A stretch of DNA of 7,984 nt from Cyanobacteria bacterium UBA8803 (GTDB lineage: Bacteria > Cyanobacteriota > Cyanobacteriia > Cyanobacteriales > Coleofasciculaceae): NCBI GenBank assembly GCA_003505715.1, contig DNXU01000635.1, forward strand, positions 1 through 7,984, written 5' to 3'. The notes beneath the pieces were generated by a model. That model made no database searches. It saw only the letters and a list, made by a program, of their open reading frames with translations, and was not told where the DNA came from. Below, piece by piece: positions 1 to 5,991 of the stretch; position 1 is the stretch's first letter; every line of letters starts with the position of its first letter. Position numbers and translations under genes: made by a program.

Positions 1-47
1 AACAACCAACAACAAACAACAAACAACAAACAAAAAACAACAAACAA
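1..47. repeat. Period-7 short tandem repeat, AACAAAC units
   Basis: Heptamer AACAAAC starts at 11, 18, 25 and 39, with a variant AAAAAAC at 32; positions 1-10 continue with the related AACAACC/AAC. Read on the yvcK coding strand this is a GTTTGTT/GTTGTTT array that begins at the base after the yvcK TAG. It resembles the short tandemly repeated repetitive (STRR) heptamers known from filamentous cyanobacteria. The array is cut by the window edge, so its full length is unknown. Confidence 0.85.
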
Positions 48-1415
48 CTAATTATGAGCGCGACTGTACCATCGCAGCAATACTCGTGCTAGTCGTTCTG
101 GATTGTGTCGTACTAAATTGGTGTACTCATCTTCATCCATGACGTTAGCTGGGACGATACGACGGCTCAATTTCTCAGTCGCTTCTCGATCTAGAAAGAC
201 AGGATGTGAATTGACTTGGGAATACTTAATCAACGCTTGGGCTGAGGGCACTTTCCGATGGACTAATACTGCATCAAATAGCCGTTTACCGCAAGCATCA
301 TCAATGGCTCGGATGTGGTCGGAGACTGTATAGCCTTCAGTTTCACCAGGTTGGGTCATGATATTACAAACGTAGATGCGGGGAACGGAACGAGCGGCGA
401 TCGCTTCGGTAATTTCTGGCACTAAAAGATTGGGAATGATGCTGGTATAGAGACTGCCAGGTCCAATAATAATGTAGTCGGCTTCTTCAATAGCCTTGAG
501 TACTGCTGGCAGGGCGGGTGGGTTTTCGGGCGTACACCCAATTTTCAGGACTTTACCTTTAGCCGCCGTAATATTCGATTCTCCTTCAATTCGGCGCCCA
601 TCGGCTAATTGCGCCCACAGACAAACATCGCTCAGGGTTGCTGGTAATACCCGTCCCCGTACTGCTAATACCTGAGAACTGGCAGCGATCGCTCGTTCCA
701 AGTCGCCAGTAATTTCGCTCATTGCCGTCAGGAACAAATTGCCGAAACTATGACCTACTAGACCGTTACCCGCAGAGAAGCGGTATTGAAACAGTTCGGT
801 TAACAATTTCTCTTGGTCTGCCAGCGCTGCCAAACAGTTGCGGATATCTCCTGGCGGCAGTACCCCAAACTCTTGCCGCAGTCGTCCAGAAGATCCGCCA
901 TCATCAGCTACGGTGACGATGGCTGTGATATTGGCGCTATAAACTTTTAGTCCTCTCAGTAAGGTAGAAAGACCCGTACCGCCACCAACGACAACTATTT
1001 TTGGGCCTCGGTAAAGTCGGCGATGGGCCATTAGTACATCCACCAGTTCTGCATCGCCCTCTGGTTGTAATGCTTCGGTAATTGATCTCACCGTCCGGGT
1101 TTGCCCCCAGAAAATCAGGATCAGACCGCAGATAATCCCAATGGGTCCGGACACGTAATTGGGAACAACGGTCGCGATGGTTTCCAGGACTTCAGACGTA
1201 AATTGAATTAAGTAAAAAATTGGGGTCAGTTTTGCCCAAATTGCCACCCCCAGACTTGTCAGCAGTACACCAGTAGCACTTAAAAGCAACCAGCGTTTCA
1301 CCAACAAGCCAGGGGCTAACCACTTAAAGTAGCGGTTGACCCGCTGGGGTGTCCGGCCTCTTGACTCATGTTGCAGGGTGCGTATAGCGCGTTTGAGGAT
1401 ACTGATTGAGGACAT
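48..1415 (-). CDS. yvcK: YvcK/CofD-like protein (gluconeogenesis factor family), membrane-anchored
   Basis: A 455-residue protein of the YvcK/GlmR (CofD-like) family. Family members bind UDP-sugars and affect cell-wall precursor supply, growth on gluconeogenic carbon and cell shape; the precise role in cyanobacteria is less clear. Seen in the sequence: two hydrophobic segments near residues 42-62 and 89-104, then the Rossmann-like core with GGGTGLS (about 144-150), [11 protein letters not shown] (170-180), PPGDIRN (187-193), GPGSLYTS (from 318) and NIMTQPGET (351-359). The N-terminal membrane region is extra relative to Bacillus YvcK and suggests attachment to the membrane. The frame stays open upstream to a TTG at 1442, but the ATG at 1415 gives the more credible N-terminus [11 protein letters not shown]. 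The gene is divergent from ruvC, and its stop abuts the heptamer repeat with no intrinsic terminator visible. It is not F420-pathway CofD: that enzyme lacks this N-terminus, and no other F420 gene is nearby. Confidence 0.93.
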   Translation of the reverse strand: MSSISILKRAIRTLQHESRGRTPQRVNRYFKWLAPGLLVKRWLLLSATGVLLTSLGVAIWAKLTPIFYLIQFTSEVLETIATVVPNYVSGPIGIICGLILIFWGQTRTVRSITEALQPEGDAELVDVLMAHRRLYRGPKIVVVGGGTGLSTLLRGLKVYSANITAIVTVADDGGSSGRLRQEFGVLPPGDIRNCLAALADQEKLLTELFQYRFSAGNGLVGHSFGNLFLTAMSEITGDLERAIAASSQVLAVRGRVLPATLSDVCLWAQLADGRRIEGESNITAAKGKVLKIGCTPENPPALPAVLKAIEEADYIIIGPGSLYTSIIPNLLVPEITEAIAARSVPRIYVCNIMTQPGETEGYTVSDHIRAIDDACGKRLFDAVLVHRKVPSAQALIKYSQVNSHPVFLDREATEKLSRRIVPANVMDEDEYTNLVRHNPERLARVLLRWYSRAHN

Positions 1416-1453
1416 CACAAATACCAGGGAAGGGGAACACAAAGACTGGATAG

Positions 1454-1483
1454 ACTGTATCTAAGAGCAGTGGAATTGCTCAA
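1454..1483 (-). promoter_or_regulatory. Weak candidate sigma-70 promoter for yvcK
   Basis: On the minus strand, TTGAGC (1483-1478) is followed after 18 nt by TACAGT (1459-1454). Each hexamer matches the consensus at 4 of 6 positions. It would start transcription roughly 30 nt before the ATG at 1415. The -35 overlaps the palindrome CAAGTACTTG, which could serve as an operator. The competing TATAAT at 1575-1580 would imply a leader of about 150 nt. Weak matches, position-based inference only. Confidence 0.22.
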
Positions 1484-1612
1484 GTACTTGACGTGATTTG
1501 AGGGGTCGCGTGCTGCCAACGTTGCCATAGTCCTTATCAACTAGGAGGGGTGCCCATCAGGATACATTCACGCAATTATACTGGGTGCGGTCGATAGCTC
1601 TGTTGATACTCA

Positions 1613-1728
1613 TAGGACTTACGCACTCGCCCCCCTGTCTCCAAAGAAAGGGGGAGTTAAATTCCGTTCCCCCGTAGAAAGCTAAGGAGTGTTACGGGGG
1701 CTACTCGGCAGATTTTGCCTAAGTCCTG
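1613..1728. mobile_element. MITE-like non-coding element with inverted termini and 5-bp direct repeat
   Basis: AGGACTTACGCA at 1614-1625 is mirrored by TGCCTAAGTCCT at 1716-1727 (11 of 12 positions complementary). If one further base is included on each side, the 116-bp unit is bounded by ACTCA at 1608-1612 and ACTCA at 1729-1733, as expected for a target-site duplication. Inside is a perfect 8-bp stem, CCCCCGTA (1669-1676) with TACGGGGG (1693-1700), and a second C-run/G-run pair (1630-1635 with 1650-1654). There is no coding capacity, so it would depend on a transposase elsewhere. From memory, AGGACTTACGCA termini recur in filamentous cyanobacterial genomes; this was not checked. It sits 40 bp upstream of the ruvC start codon. 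Confidence 0.65.
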
Positions 1729-1768
1729 ACTCACTTGCATTCAAACCTGTTATGCCAGATCGAAGTAG

Positions 1769-2287
1769 ATGGAAAAGCGAATTTTGGGACTCGACCCAGG
1801 ACTAGCAATCTTGGGCTTTGGGGTAATTATCTGCCATCCGATAAAAAAGAAGGCTGGGGCAGCTAGGAGTTCTGCTAAATCGAAGAAACCATTGCAGATG
1901 CTAGATTTCGGGGTAATCCAGACACCTGCTAATACTGAGATTGGATTGCGGCTCTGTACGATTTATGAAGACTTGGATACACTACTTAAACAATGCCAGC
2001 CAGATCTCGTCGCTATTGAGAAACTGTTTTTCTACCGGATGAGTAACACGATTACAGTAGCTGAAGCGCGAGGTGTCGTGCTTTTGGTATTGGCACAGCA
2101 TAAGGTGCCAGTAATAGAGTTTACACCGGCTCAAATTAAGCAGGCACTGACAGGTCATGGGAATGCTGACAAATATGAGGTACAGCAAGCGGTGGCCAGA
2201 GAGTTGAATTTAACTGACATTCCCAAGCCAGATGATGCAGCAGATGCACTGGCCGTAGCTTTAACAGCTTGGTTTTACAAATCTTGA
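1769..2287 (+). CDS. ruvC: Crossover junction endodeoxyribonuclease RuvC
   Basis: RuvC, the Holliday-junction resolvase that cuts junctions symmetrically as a dimer with RuvAB in recombinational repair. The product is 172 residues, normal for the family. Four carboxylates that align with the catalytic set are visible: D9 in LGLDPG, E84 in AIEKLFF, and D156 and D159 in PDDAADALA. The motif [18 protein letters not shown] (118-135) is also typical. Residues 25-41 form a short Lys/Ala/Ser-rich insertion in the hairpin between the first two strands, a place where cyanobacterial RuvC proteins vary. The ATG at 1769 puts the first beta strand directly at the N-terminus, and no upstream start fits better. 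The ribosome site is weak (GAAG a few bases before). No ruvA or ruvB is adjacent. The gene converges with the receiver gene ending at 2339. Confidence 0.97.
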   Translation: MEKRILGLDPGLAILGFGVIICHPIKKKAGAARSSAKSKKPLQMLDFGVIQTPANTEIGLRLCTIYEDLDTLLKQCQPDLVAIEKLFFYRMSNTITVAEARGVVLLVLAQHKVPVIEFTPAQIKQALTGHGNADKYEVQQAVARELNLTDIPKPDDAADALAVALTAWFYKS

Positions 2288-2305
2288 TCGGTCTTATGCT
2301 ACATA

Positions 2306-2330
2306 GCTCATAGGTTTTGAGCGATAAACC
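2306..2330. terminator. Possible weak terminator between convergent ruvC and receiver gene
   Basis: GCTCA (2306-2310) pairs with TGAGC (2318-2322) around a 7-nt loop. Alternatively GGTTT (2313-2317) pairs with AAACC (2326-2330). Either stem is only 5 bp and no strong T-run follows, so support comes mainly from the position between two convergent genes. Confidence 0.22.
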
Positions 2331-2338
2331 ATGAACTA

Positions 2339-2731
2339 TTAAACAGATTTTGAATCAATTAATCTATTGATTTCTTTGATAATTTCTTCTATATCAGTAT
2401 CTTTAGCTAAAAAACCATCGGCCAGCGGACAAATTTTTCTACCTTCTACTGAAGAATTCCTGCTAATCCAGCCAGTGAATAAAATAAACAAAGGTGGATT
2501 TTTTAATATATTTTTTAAATATGCAATTACTTGGCAGCCGTTATTGATATTTAAATCTCTAGAAGGGTTGATACTTAAATCAATCAAGAGAGCCACATAT
2601 TTTTCAGCTCTTACATTTTCTAAAAAAATATTTGTATTTGTAAAAGTAAATACTTCAAAATAATTATTTAGTAAACAGTCCATCACTAAGCAAAAATCAT
2701 CGCGATCATCTAAAATTGCTATTTTCTCCAT
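2339..2731 (-). CDS. Stand-alone response regulator receiver protein (AT-rich)
   Basis: A 130-residue single receiver domain with no output domain. Phosphorylation-site residues are intact: acidic pair D8-D9, phospho-acceptor D51 in LLIDLS, T86 in LFTG and K110 in FLAKD. It would relay phosphate or act by protein contact rather than bind DNA. It is the last gene of the kinase-receiver-receiver run, 57 nt after the preceding receiver. Base composition is odd: hand counting gives about 27% G+C for 2521-2700 against about 45% for kinase positions 4441-4500, and there is no HIP1 site. That suggests separate acquisition or relaxed constraint. The ATG at 2731 begins the first strand (EKIAILDD); only a weak AAAGG lies about 10 nt upstream. 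The partner kinase is inferred from context. Confidence 0.85.
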   Translation of the reverse strand: MEKIAILDDRDDFCLVMDCLLNNYFEVFTFTNTNIFLENVRAEKYVALLIDLSINPSRDLNINNGCQVIAYLKNILKNPPLFILFTGWISRNSSVEGRKICPLADGFLAKDTDIEEIIKEINRLIDSKSV

Positions 2732-2788
2732 AGTTTCTAGACCTTTAAAAAATTAATTACAAATATGCGGTATCTTAGAGGATAGGCT

Positions 2789-3196
2789 TTAGCTTAATAA
2801 TTTAGTTTTTTTGATAAGTAAGTGGGCTTTTTTTAAGAGAGCATCAAAGTCTAAAATTGGTTTGGCATAGCAACTATCAGCTTTGGATATTTCTAGGAGA
2901 GATTGCTGTTCGTTAACTAGCGCATAAGCGGTTACCAATATAATTGGTATATCAGCTGTTTGTGGTTGATTTTTTAGCAAACGTGACAAATCGGCACCAC
3001 TAACTGATTTGCCTTCCCACTGGGCTCCGGGTAAATTAACGTCCATCATCACTACATCTACAGTTCTAGCTTGGCAATACTGGAAAATTTCTTGCGGTTC
3101 ATCTGTGATATAGACACGATGATCTCCAAGGCACTCAATCAGAGTGGCTGTAGTTTCTGCCAGCATACTATCGTCTTCAACAAGCAGAATGTTCAA
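2789..3196 (-). CDS. Stand-alone response regulator receiver protein (CheY-like), TTG start
   Basis: A 135-residue single receiver domain. All key residues are present: D8-D9 in LVEDDS, phospho-acceptor D52 in MMDVNLP, T89 in LVTAY and K112 in YAKPI. There is no DNA-binding or enzymatic output domain, so it probably works as a phosphotransfer or protein-interaction module. It starts 89 nt after the histidine kinase stop on the same strand, making it the likely partner of that kinase; many cyanobacterial hybrid kinases carry such a receiver fused at the C-terminus. The start is TTG at 3196: no ATG or GTG would leave the first strand (NILLVEDD) intact, and a near-perfect Shine-Dalgarno sequence sits 5 nt upstream. 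Confidence 0.92.
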   Translation of the reverse strand: MNILLVEDDSMLAETTATLIECLGDHRVYITDEPQEIFQYCQARTVDVVMMDVNLPGAQWEGKSVSGADLSRLLKNQPQTADIPIILVTAYALVNEQQSLLEISKADSCYAKPILDFDALLKKAHLLIKKTKLLS

Positions 3197-3201
3197 ATTT
3201 T

Positions 3202-3209
3202 ACCTCCTT
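3202..3209 (-). promoter_or_regulatory. Strong Shine-Dalgarno site fixing a TTG start
   Basis: Minus strand AAGGAGGT, fully complementary to the 16S 3' end, is separated by 5 nt (AAAAT) from the TTG at 3196-3194. It is the strongest ribosome site in the window and supports the TTG as the true start of the receiver gene. Confidence 0.8.
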
Positions 3210-3285
3210 GAAATTTTTAGACTCAGCGTCGAAGCCTCACGCCGATCGAGTGAACCTCGCCGAATTCCGAAGTCTGCCCTCTCAT

Positions 3286-5319
3286 TTACGATCCTGTGAG
3301 GTTACTAGAGTAGGGGAGCGTAAGGGTTACCGTTGTACCCCGATCTTTTCCGGGGCTGTTCAACTGAATTTGGCCACCCATGAGTTCAACAAATCGTTTG
3401 CAGATCGCTAAGCCAAGGCCAGTACCCCCGTAACGCCGTTTGATCGAACCATCTTCCTGAACAAATGGCTCTAATAATCGCTGCTGTTGACCGATCTCAA
3501 GGCCGATGCCTGTATCAGCTACTGTAATTTCAACAACTGGCCGATCTATGGGTTTGACAACTGTGATGCGGACTTCGCCTGTGTGAGTAAATTTGAAAGC
3601 GTTGGAGAGGAGGTTAGTCACAATCTGTCTGAGCTTGCCTTTGTCGGTATAAACGCTATCGACTTGACAATCAATAATCAGTGCAATTCCTTTGCGTTGG
3701 CTCTCCAGGCTAAAGAGGTCACGCTCCTCTTGTAAAAGCACCCTCAGATTAACTAGCTCTAAATCAACGGTCATCCCGCCTGCTTCAATTTTAGCAATAT
3801 CCAAAACATCGTTAATGATGGCAATAATATTTCTAGTCGATTGCTCGGCTAACTGGAGATATTTTTTTAAATCATCTTCGTTTTTGTACAAACCCTTTTT
3901 AAGGATTTGTAAGCAATTAAGAGTCGAGGCTAAAGGAGTTCGTAATTCATGGCTGGTCGATGCCAAAAAATTGGATTTGAGGCGGCTAGACTCCTCCGCA
4001 CTAGCACGGGCGATATTGAGTTCTCGATTATGCATTTCTAACTCGTACAGCCGATTTTGCATGAGAGCCATTCCTAGATGGATGCCTAGGGATTGAATCA
4101 GATCTATGTCTCGATCTGTCCATGCAGGAGCTTGGTTTTGCTTTTGCTCTCGCCAGAGATCGAAGGAGCGACGAGGCCATTGCTGACGTTCATCCCGATC
4201 CCAATATCCCGCCCAGAGAATTTCAATATCGATCGCATTTCGGAAGAGAGTGAGGCAACCTAGGGACTCTTGGCTATACTGTAGCGGCATCACAAGTATT
4301 CCTCTGATCGGTGTTTCTTTGAAAGCTGGGGCTAAAGATTCCAATTGGGGCTCTTGGTAAAGATCGCTAACGGTTCGCAGGTTGAAGATATCGGCAGGCT
4401 GGGCAAGATCGGCCTCAGACTGAATCAGTTTTTGCCAGAAGAAATGTTTTTCCAGCCATCCTAGATTCTCTGGTTCTAACTGAGTTGGCTGATGGCCACA
4501 GGTGTAGAGAGGGGACAACGGTTTGTCAATTGGTGTCAGGTAAAGTCGGCCACCAGAGCATTGAGCTGCCCTAACGATTCTTGCCAAGACAAGTTGTAGG
4601 ATTTCTTCTATGGGGCGCGGCGAGTGTAGCAACGGGGTGATCTTATTGATCAGGGCTTCCCGCCTGACTTGCTCTCTGGTTTGACTGAGAAGTTCAGATT
4701 GGGCGATCGCGATCGACAGCTGATCCGCTACCAGTTGAACAAGCTGTAGATTTTCCTCCCTAAAGGCTTGTGGTTGGGAATGATGAGAGGCAAGCAGTCC
4801 CCACAGATGCTGTTGGTGAAGAATTGGCACTACTAACGAAGATTGCACCCCCATTGCTGTGAGGTATTCTACATGGCAGGGGTCTACTGGACGCTGGAGT
4901 ATATTAGCTAGCGGCTGCTGGCGGAACTGTTCCATACTCAGCTCCCCTCTTGTATAGTCAGGTTCCGAGCTACTCAGAATGATTTGCTGTGCTGCTACAT
5001 CCACAATCGCTCGCTGACGCGCTTTTACAAACATCTCACGCGCTGTTGGGGGAATATCTCCAGCCGGAAAGTTAAGACCTACTAAAGACGGCAGGTCTTT
5101 ACCAGCAATTGACTCAGCAATCACTTGCCCGCTGCCATCCGGATGAAATCGATAGATTTTTACCCGGTCTGTTTGCAACAGCGCCCGAATTTCTGCGACA
5201 GCTGCGGACAATATTTCTTGTAATTCCAAGGACTGGCGGATATGACTGGTTATGCGATGCAACAATCTTCCATAAGCTAAAATGTCCGCCGCGTTATTGG
5301 TAATGCGGGAGCGACTCAT
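3286..5319 (-). CDS. Phytochrome-like GAF sensor histidine kinase (GAF-GAF-HisKA-HATPase)
   Basis: A 677-residue soluble kinase with no membrane segments. GAF1 (about 25-208) has phytochrome-type chromophore-pocket features: PAGDIPPTAR (85-94, like the phytochrome PASDIP motif), a Cys-His pair C148-H149 in DPCHVEYLTAMGV, and WGLLASHH (173-180). C148 aligns with the bilin-attachment Cys of Cph1-type phytochromes and cyanobacteriochromes, so covalent bilin binding and light sensing are plausible but unproven. Region 220-425 looks like a divergent second GAF with the insert YWDRDERQQWPRRSF often seen in cyanobacterial sensors. A short helical linker leads to HisKA with H457 (STSHELRTP), then HATPase with N573, DTGIG (602-606), EPFVQED and GGTGLGLA (631-638). 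There is no C-terminal receiver; two receivers are encoded just downstream. The ATG at 5319 lacks a Shine-Dalgarno sequence and follows an AT-rich leader. CikA was considered, but the C-terminal pseudo-receiver is absent. Confidence 0.93.
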   Translation of the reverse strand: MSRSRITNNAADILAYGRLLHRITSHIRQSLELQEILSAAVAEIRALLQTDRVKIYRFHPDGSGQVIAESIAGKDLPSLVGLNFPAGDIPPTAREMFVKARQRAIVDVAAQQIILSSSEPDYTRGELSMEQFRQQPLANILQRPVDPCHVEYLTAMGVQSSLVVPILHQQHLWGLLASHHSQPQAFREENLQLVQLVADQLSIAIAQSELLSQTREQVRREALINKITPLLHSPRPIEEILQLVLARIVRAAQCSGGRLYLTPIDKPLSPLYTCGHQPTQLEPENLGWLEKHFFWQKLIQSEADLAQPADIFNLRTVSDLYQEPQLESLAPAFKETPIRGILVMPLQYSQESLGCLTLFRNAIDIEILWAGYWDRDERQQWPRRSFDLWREQKQNQAPAWTDRDIDLIQSLGIHLGMALMQNRLYELEMHNRELNIARASAEESSRLKSNFLASTSHELRTPLASTLNCLQILKKGLYKNEDDLKKYLQLAEQSTRNIIAIINDVLDIAKIEAGGMTVDLELVNLRVLLQEERDLFSLESQRKGIALIIDCQVDSVYTDKGKLRQIVTNLLSNAFKFTHTGEVRITVVKPIDRPVVEITVADTGIGLEIGQQQRLLEPFVQEDGSIKRRYGGTGLGLAICKRFVELMGGQIQLNSPGKDRGTTVTLTLPYSSNLTGS

Positions 5320-5365
5320 TGTTTAATTTTATTTTTTTTAACTTAATTGTATTTAAATTAACAAA

Positions 5366-5393
5366 ACTATAATAAAACCTCTCCTATAGTAAA
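5366..5393 (-). promoter_or_regulatory. Candidate sigma-70 promoter for the kinase-receiver operon
   Basis: On the minus strand, TTTACT (5393-5388; 4/6 match to TTGACA) and TATAGT (5371-5366; 5/6 match to TATAAT) are 16 nt apart. Transcription would begin near 5359, giving a leader of about 40 nt, very AT-rich, before the ATG at 5319. Consensus match only. Confidence 0.45.
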
Positions 5394-5447
5394 GGGTTTA
5401 AAATTTAGATAATTTTTATAAATGAAACTGAAGTTGGTACTTAGTAG

Positions 5448-5473
5448 GGTGCGTTATGCTGTGCTAACGCACC
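5448..5473. repeat. Palindromic repeat GGTGCGTTA/TAACGCACC
   Basis: A perfect 9-bp inverted repeat (5448-5456 with 5465-5473) around an 8-nt loop, preceded by TAG. GTAGGGTGCGTTA-type palindromes are, from memory, a common dispersed intergenic repeat in cyanobacteria. A second 5-bp stem (CACCA 5470-5474 with TGGTG 5479-5483) overlaps its right arm. On the minus strand the hairpin lies downstream of the thioesterase gene and upstream of the kinase promoter, where it could end or stabilise transcripts, but no T-run follows. Confidence 0.65.
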
Positions 5474-5582
5474 ACCTATGGTGTTGATCTTGAAAATAAA
5501 GAATGGAGATTTGCAGAAAGCATCTCACCAATAGTTGTGTTAGCTTCCCCTGAAACTACCTCTCCCATCTTGAAAGAACCTG

Positions 5583-5990
5583 TCACCAACTGTGCAACCA
5601 TTGCAGGATTGTTTCAGGGAGTTGCTTTCTGGTTCTGGCAATTGGATCGATGCAAACATGCCTGGTCATGGCCTTGGCCAATTCCTGTTGCACTGATAGT
5701 GCGGCCACGATTCGATAAGCAATCTCAAACTTATTATCACTGAGCTGCTGAGGCATTAACTCAATCAACAACTGGTCACCGCAAAACATGGGGACGAAAA
5801 AGTCTACTGAACCATGGACGATGGGGATAGCAGTGGATGAGTCGCTAAAAAATGTCTTGAGGTTGATACCCGCCGCTGCCAGAGAAGCCTCATAGGCTTC
5901 GTGGCACATTGATAACACATTGGCAAAGTAAACAACCCCAGCAGCATCAGTATCTTGAAAGCGGACAGTGCGGCTATAAGTAAATGGCAT
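5583..5990 (-). CDS. menI: Hotdog-fold acyl-CoA thioesterase, probable 1,4-dihydroxy-2-naphthoyl-CoA hydrolase
   Basis: A 135-residue 4HBT-type hotdog thioesterase, full length. It closely resembles the cyanobacterial DHNA-CoA hydrolase group (Synechocystis Slr0204 type), which releases 1,4-dihydroxy-2-naphthoate for phylloquinone, the photosystem I quinone. The N-terminus MPFTYSRTVRFQDTDAAGVV contains the 4HBT active-site motif, with D15 in DAAGVVYF the likely catalytic carboxylate; H30-E31 and the late strand HVCID also fit. The ATG at 5990 was chosen over an upstream in-frame TTG at 6017 because it gives the family's usual N-terminus. It lies one base after the methyltransferase TAA, implying translational coupling. 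Substrate is inferred from family resemblance; a general acyl-CoA thioesterase is the alternative. No other men gene is nearby. Confidence 0.82.
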   Translation of the reverse strand: MPFTYSRTVRFQDTDAAGVVYFANVLSMCHEAYEASLAAAGINLKTFFSDSSTAIPIVHGSVDFFVPMFCGDQLLIELMPQQLSDNKFEIAYRIVAALSVQQELAKAMTRHVCIDPIARTRKQLPETILQWLHSW

Positions 5991-5991
5991 T

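Larger units (their letters stand above)
1416..1768. other. Divergent intergenic region between yvcK and ruvC
   Basis: A 353-bp stretch without a credible gene. It holds the MITE-like element at 1613-1728 and possible minus-strand promoter signals for yvcK. A perfect 10-bp palindrome CAAGTACTTG lies at 1481-1490, and a small 5-bp-stem hairpin (GAGCA/TGCTC) at 1465-1481. A perfect TATAAT on the minus strand at 1575-1580 has no matching -35. The 40 bp just before ruvC contain no clear promoter and no good Shine-Dalgarno sequence, so ruvC transcription may start inside or upstream of the inserted element. Confidence 0.6.

Noticed and set aside
1..47. Possible CRISPR array at the window edges (also 7945-7984)
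   Set aside because: Units are 7 bp with no spacers and no cas genes, so these are simple tandem repeats.
1416..1442. Longer yvcK starting at TTG 1442
   Set aside because: It adds nine residues with no ribosome site, while the ATG at 1415 gives a natural N-terminus.
1481..1490. Palindrome CAAGTACTTG as a defined operator
   Set aside because: A 10-bp palindrome is expected several times by chance in 8 kb, and no regulator is implicated.
3210..3285. Terminator between kinase and first receiver
   Set aside because: Only a 4-bp stem (CGAG/CTCG at 3247-3259) is present with no T-run, so read-through into the receiver genes is more likely.
3692..4096. 134-residue open frame on the plus strand
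   Set aside because: It lies wholly inside the kinase gene on the opposite strand, and its translation shows no domain or motif.
3286..5319. Circadian input kinase CikA
   Set aside because: GAF plus histidine kinase fits partly, but there is no C-terminal pseudo-receiver and there is an additional GAF-like region, so a specific name is not justified.
5476..5568. 30-codon minus-strand frame (MGEVVSGEANTTIG...) after the thioesterase gene
   Set aside because: It has a poor ribosome site, ends within the palindromic repeat region and resembles no family I recognise; chance is likely for this length.
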